NCBI GenBank assembly: GCA_963703125.1
Contig: OY969790.1
Coordinates: 868,001-932,000 of the forward strand
DNA: 64,000 bases
Source: MFD04716-140 sp963703125
GTDB lineage: Bacteria; Bacteroidota; Bacteroidia; Flavobacteriales; Flavobacteriaceae
Direction of reading: 5' to 3'
The translations under genes were made by a program, and so were the position numbers. Positions 25,995-35,301 of this stretch are shown here, piece after piece; positions within the stretch are counted from its first letter, which is position 1, and the number at the start of each line of letters is the position of its first letter. The notes under the pieces were generated by a model, which was not told the origin of the DNA, did no database searches, and saw only the letters and a list, made by a program, of their open reading frames with translations.

Positions 25995-26432
25995 ATGGCC
26001 AACCTCAAAAAGTTTTTAGCGGATAAAAAGTACTACAAAATTCCGTTGGTATTTACAGAAACAAACCATTTTGAAATAGTGGCAAGGATAAATGGAGTGG
26101 CGGGCAGATTTATACTAGACACAGGAGCTTCCAATACCTGTGTGAGTTTTGATAAAATGGACTTTTTCAAGCTTATTTCACAGGAATCCGAGGTCAAAGC
26201 GGCAGGGGCCGGAGCAACTAACATGGAAACCTTGATTTCAACCAATAACAAGCTTGAAATGGGTAAGTGGAAAAAGAAGAAACTAAAGATAGTCTTGTTT
26301 GATCTTGTTCATGTAAATGAAGCACTGACCGCTCATAATGCATTGCCCGTTGATGGAATAATCGGGGCTGATGTCCTTAAAAAATCGAAAGCTATAATTG
26401 ACTATGGCACCAACCATCTTTACATAAAATAA
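25995..26432 (+). CDS. Retropepsin-like aspartic protease (clan AA)
   Basis: A 145-aa protein with the single-domain pepsin-like fold of retroviral type. The catalytic motif is FILDTGASNTCVSF at about residues 36-50, and the second conserved block is DGIIGADVLKKSKAIIDYG near the C-terminus. Such proteins act as homodimers. No signal peptide or membrane segment is seen, so it is probably cytoplasmic; its substrate is unknown. It is divergent from tatD with overlapping promoters and is followed by a hairpin shared with the odhB gene. Confidence 0.85.
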   Translation: MANLKKFLADKKYYKIPLVFTETNHFEIVARINGVAGRFILDTGASNTCVSFDKMDFFKLISQESEVKAAGAGATNMETLISTNNKLEMGKWKKKKLKIVLFDLVHVNEALTAHNALPVDGIIGADVLKKSKAIIDYGTNHLYIK

Positions 26433-26434
26433 AA

Positions 26435-26472
26435 AAGACCCACTACAACTTGTTGAGGAGGTCTTCTTACTT
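26435..26472. terminator. Possible bidirectional terminator
   Basis: AAGACC (26435-26440) pairs with GGTCTT (26460-26465), with a weaker inner AAC/GTT pairing. A-run and T-run tails flank it on both sides, between the stops of the convergent retropepsin-like gene and odhB. Confidence 0.6.
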
Positions 26473-26487
26473 TTTTTAAATTCAATA

Positions 26488-27708
26488 CTATAGCTCTAAT
26501 GCTTTCTTTAAATTGCCATCCATCAATAATTCTTCCGGACTTTCCAAAGCTTCTTTGACCGCAACCAAAAATCCGACCGATTCTCTACCATCTATAATTC
26601 TATGGTCATAAGAAAGGGCGACATACATAATTGGTGCTATGGCAATGGCCCCATTCCTTGCAATAGGTCTTTCCACAATATTGTGCATTCCAAGGATGGC
26701 ACTTTGAGGTGGATTTATAATAGGAGTTGACAACATGGAACCGAATACGCCCCCGTTGGTAATGGTGAAGGTTCCGCCCGTCATTTCATCAACCGTAATT
26801 TCACCTTCACGTGCTCTAATGGCCAATCTTTTAACTTCGGCCTCAATTCCCCTAAAAGTTAAATTCTCGGCATTTCGGATCACTGGAACCATTAATCCCT
26901 TTGGCCCTGAAACCGCAATACTGATATCACAAAAATCGTAAGATACCATTTCTTTGTCGTCAATCATAGAATTAACAGTTGGGAACATGCCCAGGGCACG
27001 CACAACCGCTTTCGTGAAAAACGACATAAATCCTAGCCCTACCCCATGTTTTTCTTTGAAATCTTCCTTGTATTTGTCCCTAAGCTCAAAAATTGGCGAC
27101 ATATCAACTTCATTGAAGGTGGTTAACATGGCCGTTTCGTTTTTGGCCGCCACCAACCTTTCAGCAACTTTACGGCGTAACATTGATAATTTTGAACGAG
27201 ACTCGCCCCTGTTCCCACCCGTTGGACTTCCCATTGAAGGAACCGCTTGAACGGCATCTTCTTTGGTAATTCTCCCATCACGACCAGAACCTTTAACCGC
27301 CTTTGGCTCAATTCCCTTCTCATCCAATATTTTCTTTGCCGCTGGTGAAGCGGTGCCCGATGCATATGTTTCCTTTTTAGCGGAAGTTGTTGCTTTTGGT
27401 TCTTCCTTTTTTACCTCATTGCTGGCTTCTACTTTTGCGGGTTTATCAGCATTTGAAGTTTCTGGTTTAGCGGCATCCGTATCGATTAGACAAACTACTG
27501 CACCAACTGCAACGGCATCACCAACCTCCGCTTTTAAGGTTATTATGCCACTCTCTTCCGCTGGAAGTTCTAAAGTTGCCTTATCCGAATCTACTTCGGC
27601 TATGGCTTGGTCTTTTTCTACATAATCACCATCTTTCACCAACCATTCTGCGATTTCAACTTCTGTAATGGACTCCCCTGGGGAAGGAACTTTCATTTCT
27701 AAAATCAT
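26488..27708 (-). CDS. odhB: Dihydrolipoyllysine-residue succinyltransferase (2-oxoglutarate dehydrogenase E2)
   Basis: The 406-aa E2 subunit transfers succinyl groups from E1 to CoA in the TCA cycle. The lipoyl domain has the modified lysine in EVDSDKATLELP (about residue 44). An Ala/Lys/Glu-rich linker, the peripheral subunit-binding domain (SPAAKKILDEKGIEPKAVKG) and the catalytic domain follow, with the active-site histidine in ALSYDHRIIDGRESVGFL. It lies 36 bases downstream of sucA on the same strand, so the two form an operon. The E3 subunit is not in this window. Confidence 0.96.
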   Translation of the reverse strand: MILEMKVPSPGESITEVEIAEWLVKDGDYVEKDQAIAEVDSDKATLELPAEESGIITLKAEVGDAVAVGAVVCLIDTDAAKPETSNADKPAKVEASNEVKKEEPKATTSAKKETYASGTASPAAKKILDEKGIEPKAVKGSGRDGRITKEDAVQAVPSMGSPTGGNRGESRSKLSMLRRKVAERLVAAKNETAMLTTFNEVDMSPIFELRDKYKEDFKEKHGVGLGFMSFFTKAVVRALGMFPTVNSMIDDKEMVSYDFCDISIAVSGPKGLMVPVIRNAENLTFRGIEAEVKRLAIRAREGEITVDEMTGGTFTITNGGVFGSMLSTPIINPPQSAILGMHNIVERPIARNGAIAIAPIMYVALSYDHRIIDGRESVGFLVAVKEALESPEELLMDGNLKKALEL

Positions 27709-27744
27709 TGTTCTCTAATTAATTTGATATGTTATCTAAGTCAT

Positions 27745-30543
27745 TTAATTTTTTGGTCGGGTCATGTTGTCCTTTTCCTTATCAAAAACATAATCAATTA
27801 CCTGTTGATGACGACGTTTTGAACGAACGGCACTACCGGCTGCGGGGGATGCATAGAACCTTCTCGAGGCCACCCTAAATATACGTGCATCCTCGAAATG
27901 CATCATAAGATGACTCCATGCACCCATATTTCTGGGCTCTTCTTGCGCCCAGACAATATCATCTGCATTTTTATATTTCTTGATGATCTCTTTCATTCGA
28001 TCCGAAGGCAAAGGGAATAGTTGCTCTATTCTTATTAAGGCTACATCACTTCGATTGTTTTCTTCCTTTGTGGCCAATAAATCATAGTAAAATTTACCCG
28101 TACAGAATACCAAAGATCTTATTTTCTTTATATCTGCAGAAGAATCATCCATTACCTCCCGAAAACTTCCCGAGGCCAGCTCTTCCACTGTAGAAATGGC
28201 TCGCGGATGCCGCAACAAACTTTTAGGGGTAAAAATAATAAGCGGCTTTCTGAAATTAACCTTCATTTGCCTTCGAAGTATATGAAACATTTGCGCAGGT
28301 GTGGTTACATCTGCTATATACATATTATCCCTTGCACAAAGTTGTAAATAACGTTCCATCCTAGCTGACGAATGTTCCGCCCCCTGTCCTTCATACCCAT
28401 GAGGAAGTAGCATAACAAGTCCATTCTGCAATTTCCATTTATCTTCAGCGGCAGAAATATACTGATCGATCATAATTTGTGCCCCGTTGCTGAAATCCCC
28501 AAATTGTGCTTCCCAAATTGTTAAGGTATTTGGCCTCGCCATGGCATATCCATAATCAAACCCTACAACCCCGTATTCCGATAAAAGTGAGTTATATATT
28601 TGGAAATGCCCCTGCTTTTTGGATAGCAGGTTCAAGAGCATTATTTCTTCCTCGCTCTCTTCGACTTTCATAACTGCATGACGATGGGAAAAAGTCCCTC
28701 GCTCCACATCCTGTCCAGACATACGAACATTGAATCCTTCCTCAAGCAAGCTTCCATAGGCCAATAGCTCTCCCATTCCCCAATCTAAATTGTCATTCTT
28801 AAAGAACATGTTCTTTCGGTCGTCAACCAATTTTTCGACCTTCCTTAGAAACTTCTTGTCCTTGGGGAGTTCTGTAAGAACTTTTGCGATTTCAGTCAAT
28901 TTTTTCTTGTCAAATGAAGTATCAACCTTTTCCATCATTTCCCATTCACGAACATTTTCAAAGCCTTTCCACTCATCGGCCATGAACGGGGTAATAATGG
29001 TTTTCTCCGCCTTTTTTGAGTCTTCCAATTCTTCTTCCAAGGAGTTTTTATACTCATCTTCCAATTGTGCGACAAAACCTTCCCCAATGACACCTTCGGA
29101 CATTAGTCTCTCCGCATAGATATCCCTTGGGTTTTTATGCTTGGCTATGGCCTTGTATAATTTTGGTTGTGTAAAACGCGGTTCATCGCCTTCATTATGG
29201 CCATACTTTCGATAACCAAGCAAATCCAAAAAAACATCTCTTTTGAAACGCATCCTATACTCCAGTGCAAAAAGAGAGGCATGGACGACTGCTTCAACAT
29301 CATCCGAATTCACATGTAGAACTGGGCTCAATGTAACTTTACCTACATCTGTACAGTAGGTAGAAGTTCTGGCGTCAAGGTAATTGGTGGTAAAACCTAT
29401 TTGGTTATTTACCACGATATGAATGGTTCCATTGGTCTTGTAGCCATCTAGATTTGCCATTTGGACAACCTCGTAAACAATTCCTTGTCCCGCAATTGCG
29501 GCATCGCCATGTACAACAATAGGTAGCACTTTTGAGAAATCCTCAGGAAAATAGGCATCTTGTTTGGCGCGGGCAATTCCTTCGACCACCGCACCTACGG
29601 TCTCTAAGTGGGAAGGATTCGGCGCAATGTTCATTTTTATTTTGTTTCCTTGAACGGTCCTTCTCTCTGAGGTCCATCCCAAGTGGTATTTAACGTCCCC
29701 ATCAAAAATTTCCTCTTCATAATCCTTCCCATCAAATTCATTGAAGATATCTTTGGCCGCTTTGCCAAAAATATTGGTCAATACATTCAATCTTCCCCTA
29801 TGGGCCATCCCCATCACAAACTCTTCCACACCTAGTTCCGCAGCTCTTTCAACTACGGCATCCAAGGCTGGAATAAGCGACTCATTGCCTTCTAATGAGA
29901 AGCGCTTTTGACCAACATATTTTGTATGCAAAAAGGCCTCAAAAGAGACCGCCTCATTTAGTTTTTTTAGGATATACTTCTTTCTATCCGAATCGTAGAC
30001 AGGATGGTTGTCATTTACATTCAACCAGTTTTGAATCCATGTGATTCGTTCAGGACTGCGTATATACATATACTCTACCCCGATGGCATCACAATAAATT
30101 TTCTGAAGATGATCAAGTATTTCATGTAAGGTAGAAGAACCTATGCCCAGTATTTCACCTGCATTGAATTTTGTGTTCAAATCAGCATCGGACAACCCAA
30201 AATTATGCAATTCCAAAGTTGGTGAATACTGTCTTCGCTCACGTACGGGATTTGTCTTGGTAAATAAATGCCCACGACTTCTATAAGCGTCGATTAATCT
30301 AATTACTTGAAATTCCTTTTGAAGGGACAAGGGCATATCTGCCTGTTGGCCATTTTTTACGGCCACTCCATTTGAATTGGTTTCTATACCCAGCTCGTCC
30401 ATGGAACTCTCGAGACCAAAATCAAAGCCTTGGAAAAATGCCCTCCAACTAGGTTCAACACTGTCGGGGCTCTTTACATATTTATCATATAACTCCGCAA
30501 AAAATGAAGTGTGTGCGGTGTTCAAAAAGGAAAATTTATCCAT
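27745..30543 (-). CDS. sucA: 2-oxoglutarate dehydrogenase E1 component
   Basis: The 932-aa thiamine-diphosphate-dependent E1 decarboxylates 2-oxoglutarate and loads the succinyl group on E2. The N-terminus SFLNTAHTSFFAELYDKYV with SWRAFFQGFDFG is the usual E1o start. FVMGMAHRGRLNVLTNIFGK, VHGDAAIAGQGIVYEVVQM and the thiamine-binding HIVVNNQIGFTTN follow. The transketolase-like C-terminal half has HRHAVMKVEESEEEI, LPHGYEGQGAEHSSAR and RHPRAISTVEELASGSF. Length is normal. It is transcribed with odhB, divergent from a small outer-membrane protein. Confidence 0.97.
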   Translation of the reverse strand: MDKFSFLNTAHTSFFAELYDKYVKSPDSVEPSWRAFFQGFDFGLESSMDELGIETNSNGVAVKNGQQADMPLSLQKEFQVIRLIDAYRSRGHLFTKTNPVRERRQYSPTLELHNFGLSDADLNTKFNAGEILGIGSSTLHEILDHLQKIYCDAIGVEYMYIRSPERITWIQNWLNVNDNHPVYDSDRKKYILKKLNEAVSFEAFLHTKYVGQKRFSLEGNESLIPALDAVVERAAELGVEEFVMGMAHRGRLNVLTNIFGKAAKDIFNEFDGKDYEEEIFDGDVKYHLGWTSERRTVQGNKIKMNIAPNPSHLETVGAVVEGIARAKQDAYFPEDFSKVLPIVVHGDAAIAGQGIVYEVVQMANLDGYKTNGTIHIVVNNQIGFTTNYLDARTSTYCTDVGKVTLSPVLHVNSDDVEAVVHASLFALEYRMRFKRDVFLDLLGYRKYGHNEGDEPRFTQPKLYKAIAKHKNPRDIYAERLMSEGVIGEGFVAQLEDEYKNSLEEELEDSKKAEKTIITPFMADEWKGFENVREWEMMEKVDTSFDKKKLTEIAKVLTELPKDKKFLRKVEKLVDDRKNMFFKNDNLDWGMGELLAYGSLLEEGFNVRMSGQDVERGTFSHRHAVMKVEESEEEIMLLNLLSKKQGHFQIYNSLLSEYGVVGFDYGYAMARPNTLTIWEAQFGDFSNGAQIMIDQYISAAEDKWKLQNGLVMLLPHGYEGQGAEHSSARMERYLQLCARDNMYIADVTTPAQMFHILRRQMKVNFRKPLIIFTPKSLLRHPRAISTVEELASGSFREVMDDSSADIKKIRSLVFCTGKFYYDLLATKEENNRSDVALIRIEQLFPLPSDRMKEIIKKYKNADDIVWAQEEPRNMGAWSHLMMHFEDARIFRVASRRFYASPAAGSAVRSKRRHQQVIDYVFDKEKDNMTRPKN

Positions 30544-30671
30544 CTATACTGCGCTATCTTTTAAAAAGAAAACTATTAATTCAATTGTCAAGTCATATTT
30601 ATCAACGCCTTATTGACGGAAGAGCCATACTTACAATATCGTTTCAAAAATACAACATTTACAAATTCTGA

Positions 30672-31244
30672 ATGTATCTTAGTGTTCAATATCCTAAAAA
30701 ATTAAAAAAAGTGATTAAAATTCATAAAGGGTTTTTAACCAAACTTATTTTGAACATTTCACTCGTAATAGTTTCCTTCTTTAGTTCAGCACAAAACGGG
30801 TCAACAGGAGATTTATTTTGGGACAATGTACAATTTGGTGGCGGAATTGGATTGGGATTTAGTAATGGCGGATTTAATGGATCTATTTCCCCTAGTGCCA
30901 TATATCGATTCAACGGTCAATTTGCTTCCGGGGTCGGCCTTAATTTCAATTATGCCAAATTCAATGATGATAAATTGCTGGCTTATGGTGGTAGCTTACT
31001 TTCCCTTTACAATCCGATTCATTTTTTACAGATATCAGCGGAATTTGAGCAATTGAGAATAAATCGTGAATTTAACAACGGAACTGTTTTTTTATCTGAC
31101 AATTATTGGTCCCCTGCCTTTTTTATGGGAATTGGTTATGTTAACCAAAATTTTACCATTGGCATTCGGTATGATGTTCTGTATGATGATGACAAAAGTA
31201 TATATGCAAATGCCTTTATGCCCTTTGTTCGCGTTTACTTTTAA
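30672..31244 (+). CDS. Outer membrane beta-barrel protein next to sucA, hypothetical
   Basis: A 190-aa secreted protein with a hydrophobic segment (LTKLILNISLVIVSFFSSAQ) and a signal-peptidase-like site after SSAQ. It is followed by strands rich in Gly, Asn and aromatics (FGGGIGLGFSNGGFNGSI, SGVGLNFNYAKF, PAFFMGIGYVNQNFTIGIRY) and a C-terminal aromatic (MPFVRVYF). This predicts a small eight-stranded barrel. Relatives are sometimes labelled alpha-ketoglutarate decarboxylase in databases, which seems to come from their position by sucA; the sequence itself shows no enzyme. A GTG at 30711 would give a shorter, more typical signal peptide. Confidence 0.75.
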   Translation: MYLSVQYPKKLKKVIKIHKGFLTKLILNISLVIVSFFSSAQNGSTGDLFWDNVQFGGGIGLGFSNGGFNGSISPSAIYRFNGQFASGVGLNFNYAKFNDDKLLAYGGSLLSLYNPIHFLQISAEFEQLRINREFNNGTVFLSDNYWSPAFFMGIGYVNQNFTIGIRYDVLYDDDKSIYANAFMPFVRVYF

Positions 31245-31594
31245 GAGTATTTGTTTTTTAGCCAAACCTTTTGCATTTCTCTTCTCAGGATCAGAAATGA
31301 TACTTGTTCCGCCACTTCCACGACATCGGTTACTTCTATTTTCTTAAACTCCTTTTCGGGAACATCAATAATATAAAGTAGATTAAGATATTCAGGAAAC
31401 TTCTCCATCATAAGAAGATATATTTTTTCATGGAGCGTGTTTTTTAAGTCCACAGGTGCGATTTCTTCATACAGTTCAATCGAAATATTTGCCAATTGAA
31501 AATCCTTTTTCAGTTGGAATACCAATTTAGGATATAATGAATTCTCAAGGGCCTTGTGGAGCAATTCGTCGCTATTGAGGGAATTTTGAATCAT
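31241..31594 (-). CDS. Conserved hypothetical protein (117 aa)
   Basis: A soluble, mainly helical 117-aa protein (MIQNSLNSDELLHKALENSL ... EKIYLLMMEKFPEYLNLLYI ... EVAEQVSFLILRREMQKVWL). No signal peptide, membrane segment or known motif is visible. Its composition and codon use look like those of neighbouring genes, and similar small proteins are found next to this region in other Flavobacteriaceae to my recollection. Its last four bases overlap the end of the convergent outer-membrane protein gene. Confidence 0.7.
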   Translation of the reverse strand: MIQNSLNSDELLHKALENSLYPKLVFQLKKDFQLANISIELYEEIAPVDLKNTLHEKIYLLMMEKFPEYLNLLYIIDVPEKEFKKIEVTDVVEVAEQVSFLILRREMQKVWLKNKYS

Positions 31595-31664
31595 ATTTAA
31601 TGTACGTCAAAACCCTGCTGGTTGGTTCATTTGTATAAAAATCAAAAATTGAACGTGATGTGGT

Positions 31665-32939
31665 TCAATTCTTAAATACAATGCCATCCTTCATAACAAA
31701 TACAACATTTTCCAATATGCTGACATTCTTGATGGGATCCCCATCCACCGCAACGACATCTGCAATGAAACCCTCTTTCAATTGTCCCAATTCATTGGCC
31801 ATTCCCAAAAGCTCGGCATTGGTTATGGTGGCTGATTGAATGGTTTCAATTACGGGCATTCCGCCCTCGTGCATAAAACCGAATTCCTTTCCGTTAGCAC
31901 CATGAGGCGAAACACCTGCATCTGTTCCAAATGCTATGTGGACACCTTTTTTATAGGCTTTACCGAAATTAGATTGACTAATTGGCCCTATTTCCCTTGC
32001 TTTTTGCGCAACTATTGGAGGAAGAAACCCAGGAATTTCGGCCATTCTGGCCGCTTCCCTGCCAGCAGATATAGTTGGCACCAAGTAGGCATCATATTCT
32101 TTCATGATCTCCATGGTCTCCTCACTCATATAGGTCCCATGTTCAATGGTCTTTATACCGCCCTTTATGGCACGCTGCATACCTTCATCTCCGTGGGCAT
32201 GTGCTGCTGTAAGCATTCCGTAGTCATTGGCGGTTTCGGTTATTGCCTTGATTTCTTCGATCGTAAATTGGGGGTTTTTCCCATTTTTTGCAACACTCAT
32301 AACCCCGCCGGTCGCAGTAATTTTAATTACATCGGAACCTTCTTTGTACCGCTGACGAACAGCCTTTCTGCCATCTTCGGGAGAATTGACAACCCCCTCT
32401 TTTGGACCTGGATCTCCCATAAGGTCCTTTCGCGTTCCATTTGTTGGATCTCCATGTCCCCCTGTAGTCGCAATGGTTTTACCTGCTGTAAAAATTCGAG
32501 GTCCTTTAACCAAGCCTTTGTTTATTGCATTCCGTAACGCAATGTTGACACCTGAACCGCCAAGGTCACGAACGGTTGTAAAACCGGCCATAAGGGTTCT
32601 TTCCGCATACACTGTTGATTGAAAAGCAACGTCGGCATCATTTTGGGTGAATTTTTCTATATAACGAGTGGGGCTTGATTCACCTTCAATATGCACGTGC
32701 ATGTCAATAAAGCCTGGAAGTACAAACTTATTTTTCAAATCGATTACCTTATCATCTCCCGAGCCAACAATATATCCGTTTTTTATGCTCTCGATTTTAT
32801 TTCCGGACACCACTATGGTCTTTTCGGATGAAATTTTTCCGGATTTTGTATCAATAATGTTCCCACATTGCAGATAGGTCTTTTGAGCAGAAAGCGACGT
32901 CATAAATAGTAGAAACAGAATAAGCAAAGAATTTTTCAT
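31665..32939 (-). CDS. Secreted amidohydrolase (imidazolonepropionase-like / prolidase-like)
   Basis: A 424-aa amidohydrolase-superfamily protein with a signal peptide (MKNSLLILFLLFMTSLSAQ), so it is periplasmic. Metal ligands are seen in PGFIDMHVHIEGE near the N-terminus, TAAHAHGDEGMQRAIKGGIKTIEHG in the middle, and the final aspartate in HIAFGTDAGVSPHGANGKEF. The carboxylated-lysine position lies in the DVIKITATGGV strand. Family members hydrolyse X-Pro dipeptides or organophosphates; the substrate here is unknown. I start it at 32939 rather than 32993 because the longer frame runs across the galE terminator and lacks a signal at its front. Confidence 0.9.
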   Translation of the reverse strand: MKNSLLILFLLFMTSLSAQKTYLQCGNIIDTKSGKISSEKTIVVSGNKIESIKNGYIVGSGDDKVIDLKNKFVLPGFIDMHVHIEGESSPTRYIEKFTQNDADVAFQSTVYAERTLMAGFTTVRDLGGSGVNIALRNAINKGLVKGPRIFTAGKTIATTGGHGDPTNGTRKDLMGDPGPKEGVVNSPEDGRKAVRQRYKEGSDVIKITATGGVMSVAKNGKNPQFTIEEIKAITETANDYGMLTAAHAHGDEGMQRAIKGGIKTIEHGTYMSEETMEIMKEYDAYLVPTISAGREAARMAEIPGFLPPIVAQKAREIGPISQSNFGKAYKKGVHIAFGTDAGVSPHGANGKEFGFMHEGGMPVIETIQSATITNAELLGMANELGQLKEGFIADVVAVDGDPIKNVSILENVVFVMKDGIVFKN

Positions 32940-32956
32940 TTGACCGGTTTTAAATA

Positions 32957-32990
32957 AATACGGGGAAATATACACATATTTCCCCGTATT
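32957..32990 (-). terminator. Terminator of galE
   Basis: AATACGGGGAAATA (32957-32970) and TATTTCCCCGTATT (32977-32990) form a perfect 14-pair stem with a six-base loop, 31 bases after the galE stop and just upstream of the amidohydrolase start. Confidence 0.85.
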
Positions 32991-33021
32991 CATATCAATC
33001 TAAAAGGCAGCCTTAATTTAT

Positions 33022-34038
33022 TTAGGCCCTGATTTTCATTTCCCAATCCCAAGCAGATTTCATTGCTTCATCCAAGGTATATTGTGCTCTCCAACCAAGA
33101 ACCGTATTTGCTTTCAATGTATCTGCATAGGCCGAGGTAATATCGCCTTGTCTTCTATCCACAATTTGATAGTTCAACTTTTTTCCGGAAACCTTTTCAA
33201 AACTCCCTATAACCTCCAAAACGGTGCTTCCCTTGCCCGTTCCCACATTGAAGACTTCGTAGTTCTGGGAATTTTTGCCATTTAGCAAACGTTGCAATGC
33301 TACAACATGGGCCTTCGCTAAATCAACCACATATATATAATCCCTTACACAAGTACCATCTTTGGTAGGATAATCATTTCCAAAAACGGATAATTTTTCC
33401 CGAATGCCCGCTCCCGTTTGTGTGATAAATGGAACCAAATTCTGAGGAACCCCAATTGGCAGTTCTCCTATCTCAGTACTTGGATGCGCTCCCATAGGAT
33501 TGAAATATCGTAGCGCGATCGCATTTAGGTTCGGATTCACCTTACAGGTATCGGAAATTATTTCTTCACCCATTTGTTTGGTATTGCCATAAGGGGACTC
33601 GGCTGGTTTTATCGGGGCATCTTCGGTAATTGGCATTTTATCCGCCTGGCCATAAACCGTACAAGATGAGCTGAATATAATGTTGGACTTTTTCTTTTTT
33701 GATAATTCCTTCAAAAGATATACCAGTGTACCAATATTGTTCTCGTAATATAACAATGGTTTCTCAACGCTCTCTCCTACCGCCTTTGAAGCCGCAAAAT
33801 GAATGACCCCTTCAACATTTTGATGCCTTTTAAAAAAATCCTCAACGAGGGATTTTTCTTTTAAGTCAAATTTCTCAAATAGGGGTTTTTTCCCTGTAAT
33901 CTTGGTAATGCCCTCTAGAACCTTTTCCGAAGAGTTGGAGCAATCATCTATTATGACCACTTCAAAGCCTTCATTTTGAAGTTCAACCACGGTATGTGAG
34001 CCAATAAATCCAAGACCCCCTGTAACAAGTATTTTCAT
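33022..34038 (-). CDS. galE: UDP-glucose 4-epimerase
   Basis: A 338-aa short-chain dehydrogenase-type epimerase interconverting UDP-glucose and UDP-galactose, feeding sugar nucleotides into surface polysaccharide. The NAD-binding GGLGFIGSHTVVEL, the catalytic serine region IFSSSCTVYG, the tyrosine/lysine pair in ESPYGNTKQMGEEI and the substrate-site ALRYFNPMGAHPS are all present, as is RDYIYVVDLAKAHV. Length is normal. It follows the DegT aminotransferase gene by 52 bases; a TATTTTCG close to the -7 consensus in that gap may give it its own promoter. Confidence 0.95.
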   Translation of the reverse strand: MKILVTGGLGFIGSHTVVELQNEGFEVVIIDDCSNSSEKVLEGITKITGKKPLFEKFDLKEKSLVEDFFKRHQNVEGVIHFAASKAVGESVEKPLLYYENNIGTLVYLLKELSKKKKSNIIFSSSCTVYGQADKMPITEDAPIKPAESPYGNTKQMGEEIISDTCKVNPNLNAIALRYFNPMGAHPSTEIGELPIGVPQNLVPFITQTGAGIREKLSVFGNDYPTKDGTCVRDYIYVVDLAKAHVVALQRLLNGKNSQNYEVFNVGTGKGSTVLEVIGSFEKVSGKKLNYQIVDRRQGDITSAYADTLKANTVLGWRAQYTLDEAMKSAWDWEMKIRA

Positions 34039-34090
34039 TCTATTCCTATTATTAGTAAAGTAACGAGGGCGAAAATAGGTTTTATAATTA

Positions 34091-35218
34091 TTACGAATTT
34101 ACAAAACCGATAACTTTATTGGTTATATAGGCAATCTGTTCGTCATCCAATTCTGTATGCATCGGTAATGAAATCACCTCCTTTACCAACTGGTTGGTCA
34201 CAATAAAATCATTCTCATTATAGCGGTCACTTGCATAGGCTTTCTGTAGGTGCAAAGGAATTGGATAATAAACTCCGTGTGGGATATCATTTTCGCCGAG
34301 AAATTTGGCCAGCACATCTCGTTTGCCGTTCGTAATCCGTAATGTATACTGGTGAAATACATGACTCGACTGTTCAATACCAGGCAATACAATATGTTCT
34401 TGTCCCCTGAATGCGGAAGAATATTTATTGGCCGCTTCCCTCCTCTTATCACAATATTCATTCAAAAAAGGTAGTTTAGCCCGCAAAACAGCGGCCTGAA
34501 TAGAATCCAACCGAGAATTTACGCCCACAACGTCATGGTGGTAACGCTCGTACATTCCGTGGTTTACCATACCCCTTAGTGTGTGGGCCAAATCATCGTC
34601 ATTGGTGAAAATTGCTCCCCCATCCCCATAACATCCCAAATTTTTGGATGGAAAAAATGAAGTACACCCAACATGGCCCAGCGTGCCCGCCTTCTGTTTC
34701 TTTCCATTTTCATAGGTATAATCAGCTCCTATCGCCTGTGCATTATCTTCAATAACATACAAACCATGCGCTTGGGCAATTTCCAAAATAGCCTCCATAT
34801 TGGCACATTGTCCAAATAGGTGCACGGGGACTATCGCCTTGGTTTTTGGTGTTATGGCCTTTTTGATAGCCTCAATGTCTATGTTAAAGGTATCTGGGTA
34901 CACATCGACCAAAACGGGCGTCAATTGCAACAGCGCGATTACTTCCACTGTAGCCGCAAATGTAAAATCTGCGGTAATGACTTCATCGCCGGGTTGCAAG
35001 CCAAGACCCATCATTGCAATCTGCAAGGCATCCGTACCATTTGCGCACGGTATAACATGTTTTACACCCAAATAGGCTTCCAATTCCTTTTGAAACGCAT
35101 GAACTTCCGGCCCATTAATGAAGGCTGAAGTTTCCATAATTGCTGCAATAGAGGAGTTTACCTGTTCTTTGATGACTTGGTATTGCCCATTTAGGTCTAC
35201 CATCTGAATTTTGCGCAT
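34091..35218 (-). CDS. DegT/DnrJ/EryC1/StrS family aminotransferase
   Basis: A 375-aa PLP-dependent sugar aminotransferase. PLP is held by the lysine in CTSFFPSKNLGCYGDGGAIF. Other family blocks are IPCANGTDALQIAMMGLG, VPVHLFGQCANMEAI, YVIEDNAQAIGADY and the substrate-loop VGVNSRLDSIQAAVLRAKL. Such enzymes aminate a keto-sugar nucleotide used in O-antigen, capsule or glycoprotein sugars; the exact product cannot be told from sequence. It is transcribed divergently from waaA, which fits an envelope-sugar role, and lies upstream of galE. Confidence 0.92.
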   Translation of the reverse strand: MRKIQMVDLNGQYQVIKEQVNSSIAAIMETSAFINGPEVHAFQKELEAYLGVKHVIPCANGTDALQIAMMGLGLQPGDEVITADFTFAATVEVIALLQLTPVLVDVYPDTFNIDIEAIKKAITPKTKAIVPVHLFGQCANMEAILEIAQAHGLYVIEDNAQAIGADYTYENGKKQKAGTLGHVGCTSFFPSKNLGCYGDGGAIFTNDDDLAHTLRGMVNHGMYERYHHDVVGVNSRLDSIQAAVLRAKLPFLNEYCDKRREAANKYSSAFRGQEHIVLPGIEQSSHVFHQYTLRITNGKRDVLAKFLGENDIPHGVYYPIPLHLQKAYASDRYNENDFIVTNQLVKEVISLPMHTELDDEQIAYITNKVIGFVNS

Positions 35219-35245
35219 CTGATGTAATTAGAAGTAGTAATACCA

Positions 35246-35253
35246 CAAAAATA
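35246..35253 (-). promoter_or_regulatory. -7 promoter element of the aminotransferase gene
   Basis: On the minus strand TATTTTTG matches TAnnTTTG, 27 bases before the aminotransferase ATG. The -33 element is not clear. Confidence 0.55.
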
Positions 35254-35276
35254 AGGAACAATTCTTGAAAGAAGCG

Positions 35277-35284
35277 TATTTTCG
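35277..35284 (+). promoter_or_regulatory. Probable -7 element of waaA
   Basis: TATTTTCG differs from TAnnTTTG by one base and lies 17 bases before the GTG start of waaA. It is divergent from the aminotransferase promoter. Confidence 0.4.
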
Positions 35285-35301
35285 CGCCAAACCACAGAGC
35301 C

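Noticed and set aside
31836..32537. 233-aa plus-strand ORF opposite the amidohydrolase gene
   Set aside because: It lies entirely inside a well-supported gene on the other strand and has a composition typical of a shadow frame.
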